A stretch of DNA of 10,482 nucleotides, taken from contig CAYZMH010000097.1 in the NCBI GenBank assembly GCA_964479445.1, positions 1 to 10,482 on the forward strand, written 5' to 3'. Of this stretch, positions 5,934-10,482 are shown piece after piece. Positions within the stretch are counted from its first letter, which is position 1; every line of letters begins with the position of its first letter. The notes under the pieces are model-generated. The model was not told where the DNA came from. It made no database searches and was given only the letters and a program-made list of their open reading frames with translations. The stretch comes from CAYZMH01 sp964479445 (GTDB taxonomy: Bacteria > Bacteroidota > Bacteroidia > Bacteroidales > GCA-2748055). The translations under genes and the position numbers were made by a program.

Positions 5934-5979
5934 GTTAATAAACAAATAAAGATATGGAATTGCTCCCTGGTTTATTAAC
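5934..5979. promoter_or_regulatory. 10-bp perfect inverted repeat in the divergent intergenic region
   Basis: GTTAATAAAC (5934-5943) and GTTTATTAAC (5970-5979) are exact reverse complements separated by 26 bases. Just outside, GTCTG (5923-5927) and CAGAC (5985-5989) are also complementary, so the symmetry extends over 67 bases. It lies 17-62 bases upstream of the agarase-like start and faces the isochorismatase-like gene on the other side. A shared operator for a dimeric or tetrameric regulator is the simplest reading. A run of nine T follows at 5997-6005, but seven bases from the outer arm, so a terminator is unlikely. Confidence 0.45.
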
Positions 5980-6049
5980 TCCTGCAGACAGATGTATTTT
6001 TTTTTATAAAAATGAATGATTTTTAAGCAGGAATTAGCAATTTAAGGGT

Positions 6050-6066
6050 TCAGGGTTCTACCCTGA
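6050..6066. promoter_or_regulatory. Tight hairpin in the leader of the isochorismatase-like gene
   Basis: TCAGGGT (6050-6056) pairs with ACCCTGA (6060-6066) around a 3-base loop. The left side overlaps a tandem AGGGTTC AGGGTTC (6045-6058). It ends 23 bases before the ATG at 6090 and has no T-run, so a leader structure or operator is more likely than a terminator. Confidence 0.35.
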
Positions 6067-6089
6067 GATTTAATACCATTTATTACATC

Positions 6090-6608
6090 ATGAAAGCATT
6101 GGTTTTAGTTGACATACAACGCGGACTGACAAAGAGGAAGGATCTTTATAATGAGAAGGGTTTTCTTGATGCAGTGAATTCCGCGATAAGCGCTTATCGT
6201 GATTCGAATTCAAAAATTATTTTCCTTCAGCACACTAACAAGCTTCTCCAGGAAGGCACTTCCGAATGGGAAATCGACAGCCGGATCGATAAGCAGGAGC
6301 ATGACCTAATCATCCAGAAAAAACACGGAAATGGGTTTCAAAAAACGAACCTGAAACAGATGCTACTGGATTTAAAAATCGATTCCATTACTGTCGGCGG
6401 ACTGGTGAGTCATGGGTGCGTAAAGGCGACCTGCCTGGGCGGACTGGCCGGTGGATTTGAAACTTCGTTGCTTAAACATGGTCATACAAACTGGAACCGC
6501 GATGCGGAACATAACATCACTTTGACTGAAAAGGAGCTAATTGAAAAGGGAGTTTTATTAGATACCGTGTCAGATAAATCGCTGTATAAAAAAGCATCCG
6601 GTTCATGA
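6090..6608 (+). CDS. Isochorismatase-family cysteine hydrolase
   Basis: A 172-residue cytoplasmic protein of normal family length. The catalytic triad is visible: Asp8 in ALVLVDIQRG (3-12), Lys77 in IQKKHGNGF (75-83), spaced as in the family KxxxxxF motif, and Cys110 in VGGLVSHGCVKAT (102-114). The usual GGLxxHxCVxxT strand-turn that carries the cis-peptide is intact. Members hydrolyse amide or ester bonds in small molecules such as nicotinamide, carbamoyl compounds and isochorismate. The substrate cannot be read from the sequence, and it is not a close match to nicotinamidase or EntB. It stands divergent from the agarase-like gene and 97 bases ahead of the sulfatase on the same strand. A role in polysaccharide breakdown is not obvious, so it may simply be a neighbour. 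Confidence 0.85.
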   Translation: MKALVLVDIQRGLTKRKDLYNEKGFLDAVNSAISAYRDSNSKIIFLQHTNKLLQEGTSEWEIDSRIDKQEHDLIIQKKHGNGFQKTNLKQMLLDLKIDSITVGGLVSHGCVKATCLGGLAGGFETSLLKHGHTNWNRDAEHNITLTEKELIEKGVLLDTVSDKSLYKKASGS

Positions 6609-6649
6609 TTTCAAAGATGGTACGGGGTTAATGGTTATATTTATACCGG

Positions 6650-6672
6650 GCAACTCCTGTCATTCAGGTTGC
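6650..6672. promoter_or_regulatory. Hairpin in the sulfatase leader
   Basis: GCAA (6650-6653) and CCTG (6656-6659), separated by a 2-base bulge, pair with CAGG (6665-6668) and TTGC (6669-6672) around a 5-base loop. It lies between the isochorismatase-like stop and the sulfatase ATG. There is no T-run. It could be an mRNA processing or leader element. Confidence 0.3.
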
Positions 6673-6705
6673 ATATTTACAAACCAAATCAATTCGTACC
6701 TTAAC

Positions 6706-8166
6706 ATGAAAAGAATGAACGACATCGCTGCAGGGGCACTGCTGCTATTTTTAACTCCTGTAGCGGGATTGGCCCAAAACAGTCACTCCCCGTTTCCGAA
6801 GATCAGCCAGGGGGCTCACAATATCCTGTGGATCTACGTGGAAGATACCAATCCGTGGATGAGCTGCTACGGCGACGGGGTGGTTGAGACGCCTCATATC
6901 GACCGGCTGGCGGAGAGCGGGGTTCGCTTTAACCGTGCCTACATGACTTCGGCTGTTTGCTCACCCACCCGCTCAGCCATCATTACCGGCATGTATCAAA
7001 CTTCCATCGGGGCCCATGAGCATTACAGCTCTTTCAGTAAGTGGAGGGGTGATGTTATGGAGGTCTGGGATCCCAACCACCTGGGGGTGCGAACGCTCCC
7101 GGAGATTTTTAAAGCAGCCGGGTATTACACTTTCAACGAGGGCAAGGAGCATTACAATTTCGTGTACCGGAGCGAAGATCTTTACGAACGCAAGGGCGAG
7201 GACGGGTTTAAGGGAGCTGAAAACGGAACGGAATGGAGGGGAAAAGCCCCTGATCAACCCTTCTTCGGTCAGATTCAGCTTCGCGGCGGCAAGTACCCTG
7301 ATCCGCCCGATGTGGTTCAGCCCGGGGATGTGGAGGTGATGCCGTATTACCCCGATATCCCCGAATTCAGGGAAGAGATTGCCCACCACTACAACACCAT
7401 CCTTGCCCTTGACGGGATCGTGGGGGAGATCATCAGTAAGCTGAAGGAGGATGGTTTGCTGGAGAGTACCGTTGTATTTTTCTTTTCCGACCACGGCTGC
7501 CGGCTTCCCAGGCACAAGCAGTTCCTGTACGAGGGGGGAATCCGGGTGCCCCTCATCGTGGCGGGTCCGGGTATTGATAAAAACCAGGTACGGGACAACC
7601 TGGTGAGCAGCCTGGATATCAGCGCCACCACGCTGTCACTGGCAAATATCGATATACCCTCCCACATGCATGGGATGGATATGTTTGCGGAAGATTTTCA
7701 CCGCGATTATGTAATTGCCGCGCGCGACCGGTGCGATTTTACCATTGACAGGATCCGGACCGTGGTTACGGACCGGTACAAGTATATCCGGAATTTCATG
7801 ACCGACAGGCCCTATATGCAGCCCAATTACAGGAGCGATTGGGGCACCATGAAGCTCCTTAAAACCATGTATGAGAACGGAGAGCTGAATGAAGTCCAGT
7901 CCCGGTTCCCGTCCGACCACCGGCCGGCAGAGGAGCTTTACGATCTGCAGGCTGATCCCCACGAGACCCGCAACCTGGTGCATTCTCCCAACCGTGAACA
8001 TGCCATGGAACTGGCCAGGCACCGCGACATCCTTTACCGGTGGATCATGGAGACCGATGACCGCGGACGGTTTCCTGAAACCAACGAAGCCCTGGAGGCT
8101 GTGCTGGACCGGTGGGGAGAAAAAGCTGTCAATAAGGAATATGAACGGTTGCGGAATAGCGAATAA
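6706..8166 (+). CDS. S1 family formylglycine sulfatase, sulfamidase-like (probably S1_8)
   Basis: A 486-residue protein is read from ATG 6706. This start was chosen over upstream in-frame starts because it gives a clean signal peptide: MKRMND, a hydrophobic IAAGALLLFLTPVAG, and cleavage near GLAQ (residues 21-24). The sulfatase signature CSPTRSAIITG (85-95) has the Cys85 converted to formylglycine by an anaerobic-type or FGE maturase, not seen here. Metal-site residues fit: Glu46-Asp47 in YVEDTNP, Asp262-His263 in FSDHG, Lys271. EGKEHYNF (145-152) replaces the common GKWHLG but keeps Lys147 and His149. DHGCRLPRHKQFLYEGGIRVPLIV is the stretch I associate with heparan N-sulfatase (SGSH) relatives, SulfAtlas S1_8. 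It probably removes O- or N-sulfate from a polysaccharide or glycosaminoglycan in the periplasm. The gene is much more GC-rich than the left half of the window. Confidence 0.93.
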   Translation: MKRMNDIAAGALLLFLTPVAGLAQNSHSPFPKISQGAHNILWIYVEDTNPWMSCYGDGVVETPHIDRLAESGVRFNRAYMTSAVCSPTRSAIITGMYQTSIGAHEHYSSFSKWRGDVMEVWDPNHLGVRTLPEIFKAAGYYTFNEGKEHYNFVYRSEDLYERKGEDGFKGAENGTEWRGKAPDQPFFGQIQLRGGKYPDPPDVVQPGDVEVMPYYPDIPEFREEIAHHYNTILALDGIVGEIISKLKEDGLLESTVVFFFSDHGCRLPRHKQFLYEGGIRVPLIVAGPGIDKNQVRDNLVSSLDISATTLSLANIDIPSHMHGMDMFAEDFHRDYVIAARDRCDFTIDRIRTVVTDRYKYIRNFMTDRPYMQPNYRSDWGTMKLLKTMYENGELNEVQSRFPSDHRPAEELYDLQADPHETRNLVHSPNREHAMELARHRDILYRWIMETDDRGRFPETNEALEAVLDRWGEKAVNKEYERLRNSE

Positions 8167-8246
8167 CACACGCTGCTCTCTGTTCACTGCTTTTTATGCA
8201 TCAGTTCCTCTGCAGCAGGGTGCCTTGATAGGGAGGATGTGTTACC

Positions 8247-8278
8247 GGGATTTGTTGAATCATTAATTCAAATATCCC
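8247..8278. terminator. Hairpin after the sulfatase gene, possible terminator
   Basis: GGGAT (8247-8251) with ATCCC (8274-8278), and TTGAAT (8255-8260) with ATTCAA (8266-8271), form an 11-bp stem broken by a small internal loop and closed by a 5-base loop. It lies 80 bases after the sulfatase stop. No T-run follows, so termination is possible but weakly supported. Confidence 0.3.
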
Positions 8279-8355
8279 TGTACCATGAGTGAATTGCAGG
8301 TTATGATTGGTGTTCATAGCTTTTCGCTGATAGCACGTTACCTGGTTCTCAAAAT

Positions 8356-8367
8356 TGACACCTGTCA
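8356..8367. promoter_or_regulatory. Small palindrome upstream of the GH140-like gene
   Basis: TGACA-CC-TGTCA is a 5+5 palindrome ending 18 bases before the ATG at 8386. It could be an operator half-site pair or chance. No Bacteroidota consensus promoter was found next to it. Confidence 0.2.
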
Positions 8368-8385
8368 GACAAAAATAACTTCAGG

Positions 8386-9936
8386 ATGAAAACAAATCCA
8401 TTTCTTCTCGCAGCAGTGTTATTATTAGGGTTCACAAATCAGTATTCCATGCAGCATGAGGATGACGCGCGGAAGGATAATGTGACATATGACACTGCCA
8501 GTTGCATACAACCCTCATCAGAGTACCCGGGCTATTGGGAATATAAAGGCCATACCGTTTTATTACTTGGCGCGTTCAATCACGGACACAATCCCTTTAT
8601 TGACGGTTCCACACTGGATGCGGTCAGTGTGGATGACATGAGCCTGATTATTGCTCAAATGGATGAAATGTCCCGGGCCGGTGGCAATCTTCTGCGTTGC
8701 GTTCTGGATCCCGGACTGGCAGCAAGCAGGGGTGTGCATAGTTATAAAAGAGATAAATCAGGAAAAGTTGACCTGGATTTCCCTGAAGGAGAATACTGGG
8801 AGAGATTATCAGTGTTTATTACAGAAGCGGAAAAAAGGGACGTCATCGTGGAGCTGGAAATATGGGACCGGTTCGACTGGCAGCGTGAAAGCTGGGAATT
8901 TAGTCCGTTCAATCCTCAAAATAATATCAATTATACCGCTGAGAACACCAACCTAGAAGCTGCTTATGAACGCCATGAAATCTATCATCGTCACCCGATG
9001 GCCCTCGGGGTACCCGGCCATCCGCTCTATAGAAGTGCAGGTAATCAAAGGAAAAATAAATACGACAGGGTAAGAAAATACCAGGAAGTATTCGTTTCGA
9101 AGGTTTACGAGATTGCGAAAGCACACAGGAATGTACTCTATAATATGAACAATGAAACATCAGAGCATCCGGCATGGGGAGAATATTGGATTCAATACCT
9201 GAAAAAACTGGCGGAAAAGGAGAATAAAAAAATAGTGTGTACCAACATGCAGGACGCGGCCTTTCGCCTGGCCGAATCACAGGAATTGATGCACCAGCTC
9301 AACCATCCAGAAATCTATGATTATCTTGATATATCCCAGATCAACAGCCGGTTGAGGGACGAAGAACACTGGAATGCCGTGAAATGGATGGCCGATCAAT
9401 CCAACGAAACAGGGCTGCTGTTACATATGATTAAACTGTATGGCAATGATGAAAGGGAACCAGGACCATGGAGAGGATGGAAACCCGGAGACACGGATAA
9501 TGCCATTGAAGAATGGTGGCGCAACCTGATTGCAGGTGTCGCAGGGGTCAGGTTTCACAGGCCGAAATCAGGCATTGGATTAAGCTCGAGATCCAAAGCC
9601 TGTATAGGGGCAACCCGCAAAATTGAAAGTAAAGTAAAATTCTGGAATGTCAGTCCCTCCATGGAATTGTTATCAAACAGGGATGTTGATGAAGCTTACC
9701 TGGCTGCAGATCCCGGGAACGAATACATTCTATATTTTTCTCACCAGGGGGGCGGTTCCGTCGGACTGGACCTGGAAAAATACACCAACAATACGTTTAA
9801 AATACATTGGGTGAATAGTAATACCGGAGAATGGGGACCGAAAACCCTTGTTGATGGGGGGAGCATCCAGCAAATTGAAAGACCCGATGATTCGGCTCAC
9901 TGGGTTGCAGCAATTAAAAAAACCAGTAAAGGTTAG
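8386..9936 (+). CDS. GH140-like (DUF4038-type) glycoside hydrolase with C-terminal beta domain
   Basis: A 516-residue protein. MKTNPFLLAAVLLLGFTNQYS is a signal peptide; no lipobox Cys is present. The barrel runs from about 48 to 410: YWEYKGHTVLLLGAFNHGHNPF (50-71), AGGNLLRCVLDP (98-109), DVIVELEIWDRFDW (152-165), and NVLYNMNNETSEHPAW (249-264), where Asn256-Glu257 is the Asn-Glu pair that carries the acid/base in clan GH-A enzymes. NLIAGVAGVRFHRPKSGIGLS (380-400) closes the barrel and is a stretch I recognise from uncharacterised Bacteroidota and Planctomycetes hydrolases. Residues 430-510 (EYILYFSHQGGGSVGLDL, HWVNSNTGEWGP) match the putative collagen-binding beta domain that follows DUF4038. 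The nucleophile is not obvious; MIKLYGNDE (348-356) lies where it is expected. The substrate is unknown. It follows the sulfatase by 219 bases on the same strand. Confidence 0.78.
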   Translation: MKTNPFLLAAVLLLGFTNQYSMQHEDDARKDNVTYDTASCIQPSSEYPGYWEYKGHTVLLLGAFNHGHNPFIDGSTLDAVSVDDMSLIIAQMDEMSRAGGNLLRCVLDPGLAASRGVHSYKRDKSGKVDLDFPEGEYWERLSVFITEAEKRDVIVELEIWDRFDWQRESWEFSPFNPQNNINYTAENTNLEAAYERHEIYHRHPMALGVPGHPLYRSAGNQRKNKYDRVRKYQEVFVSKVYEIAKAHRNVLYNMNNETSEHPAWGEYWIQYLKKLAEKENKKIVCTNMQDAAFRLAESQELMHQLNHPEIYDYLDISQINSRLRDEEHWNAVKWMADQSNETGLLLHMIKLYGNDEREPGPWRGWKPGDTDNAIEEWWRNLIAGVAGVRFHRPKSGIGLSSRSKACIGATRKIESKVKFWNVSPSMELLSNRDVDEAYLAADPGNEYILYFSHQGGGSVGLDLEKYTNNTFKIHWVNSNTGEWGPKTLVDGGSIQQIERPDDSAHWVAAIKKTSKG

Positions 9937-10396
9937 TCTTAAGAATGAGAGGTGGATCGAATGCAGATCCCCGGCGATCACCTGCCTTCAAACCAGGCAA
10001 CCAGGTTCCAAGATAAACCGGGAATTCCTTATCTGGGTCGAAAATGGCAGGTTTGATCTCCCGTCTGCCTCCGGCAGGCACCCGGATGTTTTTTCATACC
10101 GGGCCCTTGAATTCTATATGGAAGAAGTTGGGGAACAGATAAACTATTCGCCGGTAATTCTTGTTCTCATTAAACCAGTGCCATTCCGAGGGATCACCAA
10201 TACAGGATGATCAACGATCGATATGGTTACCTGTTCCGGTACCTAAATTTCACGGGCAGATACAAAACCCCGGGGAAATAGATAAAGGAGATAAATGTAC
10301 CTGGTCAAGGTATTTAGCCTCCGCGGGATGTGTTTACGAAATAGGTTTTTTTAAATAACAGGGTTTACCGGGATTGTTATTTTGAACAGGAGGTTT
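9937..10396. other. Gene-free stretch, possibly decayed sequence
   Basis: No gene can be supported. An open frame through 9939-10208 on the plus strand has no usable start of its own and no recognised motif. Short hairpins are present: CTGCC-TCC-GGCAG (10065-10077) and CCCGG 10081-10085 with CCGGG 10099-10103. The first resembles the CTGCC/GGCAG microrepeats often seen between Bacteroidota genes. No tRNA, terminator with T-run or consensus promoter was seen. Confidence 0.4.
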
Positions 10397-10482
10397 ATGA
10401 GTTTAATTGTTGCGGTCTTCCTTTTTATTGCCACCACGCTGGTCATCCTGGTTGCCGGTACCGCGTTAACCAGGTATGCCGA
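10397..10482 (+). CDS. N-terminus of a membrane protein, possibly a sodium/calcium exchanger, cut by the window end
   Basis: ATG 10397 follows AGGAGG (10388-10393) at 3 bases, the strongest ribosome binding site in the window, though the spacing is tight. The 28 complete codons read MSLIVAVFLFIATTLVILV then AGTALTRYA, one transmembrane helix followed by a small polar turn. The LxxxAGTxLTRYA pattern resembles the first helix of bacterial sodium/calcium antiporter-type proteins. With so little sequence this is only a suggestion; another polytopic transporter is possible. Confidence 0.45.
   Translation, partial: MSLIVAVFLFIATTLVILVAGTALTRYA

Noticed and set aside
6973..8187. Long minus-strand open frames opposite the sulfatase gene.
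   Set aside because: They are shadows of a GC-rich gene; the plus strand carries the full sulfatase signature.
9939..10208. Open frame after the GH140-like gene, with a readable segment around 10030-10190.
   Set aside because: It has no start codon or ribosome binding site of its own outside the preceding gene and no recognisable motif; kept as a possible decayed sequence only.
1..10482. CRISPR array, rRNA, complete tRNA, phage or conjugation genes.
   Set aside because: No regularly spaced repeats, no rRNA-like blocks, no tRNA cloverleaf and no phage or transfer proteins were found on either strand.

Overview
The window looks like a chromosomal segment of a Bacteroidota bacterium, probably a marine or gut-type polysaccharide degrader. 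The evidence is a textbook Bacteroidota promoter (TTTG, 19 bases, TAnnTTTG) in front of a toxin-antitoxin pair, signal peptides ending in ...GQ or ...AQ, small outer-membrane beta-barrel proteins ending in an aromatic residue, weak Shine-Dalgarno sequences at most starts, and a formylglycine sulfatase close to agarase-like and GH140-like hydrolases. Genus cannot be fixed from the sequence; Marinilabiliales/Prolixibacteraceae is a guess.

Region A (1-2350) is AT-rich and accessory in character. It holds two overlapping, unrelated class I SAM-dependent methyltransferases (the first cut by the window edge), a long imperfect hairpin resembling an integron attC site (about 1512-1643), and a ParD/ParE toxin-antitoxin pair with its own promoter and a palindromic operator between the -33 and -7 boxes. 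The parDE unit is bounded by TTAGGTGGA on the left and its exact reverse complement TCCACCTAA immediately after the parE stop. That is what an integron-type gene cassette would show: its own R' at the start and R'' at the end. No integrase is present in the window.

Region B (2260-2640) has no convincing gene. It contains a strong palindromic element that could fold as a pseudoknot, and a 13-bp imperfect inverted repeat that covers the ATG of a 22-codon orphan ORF, possibly an insertion-sequence remnant.

Region C (2681-4656) encodes two exported proteins predicted to be outer-membrane beta-barrels. The second (437 aa) has a conserved-looking periplasmic N-terminal domain and belongs to what I recognise as a Bacteroidota family of unknown function.

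Region D (4772-9936) is a carbohydrate-processing neighbourhood. An agarase-like clan-A-type TIM-barrel protein lies on the minus strand. Divergently from it run an isochorismatase-like cysteine hydrolase, an S1 sulfatase of sulfamidase type, and a GH140-like hydrolase with a C-terminal beta domain. No SusC/SusD, sensor or sulfatase-maturase gene is visible, so this is at most part of a sulfated-polysaccharide utilisation locus. The sulfatase gene is far more GC-rich than the left end (65% in 7501-7560 against 22% in 1141-1200).

The right end (9937-10396) has no gene I can support. The window closes with the first 28 codons of a membrane protein, perhaps a sodium/calcium exchanger, which has the only strong AGGAGG ribosome binding site seen.
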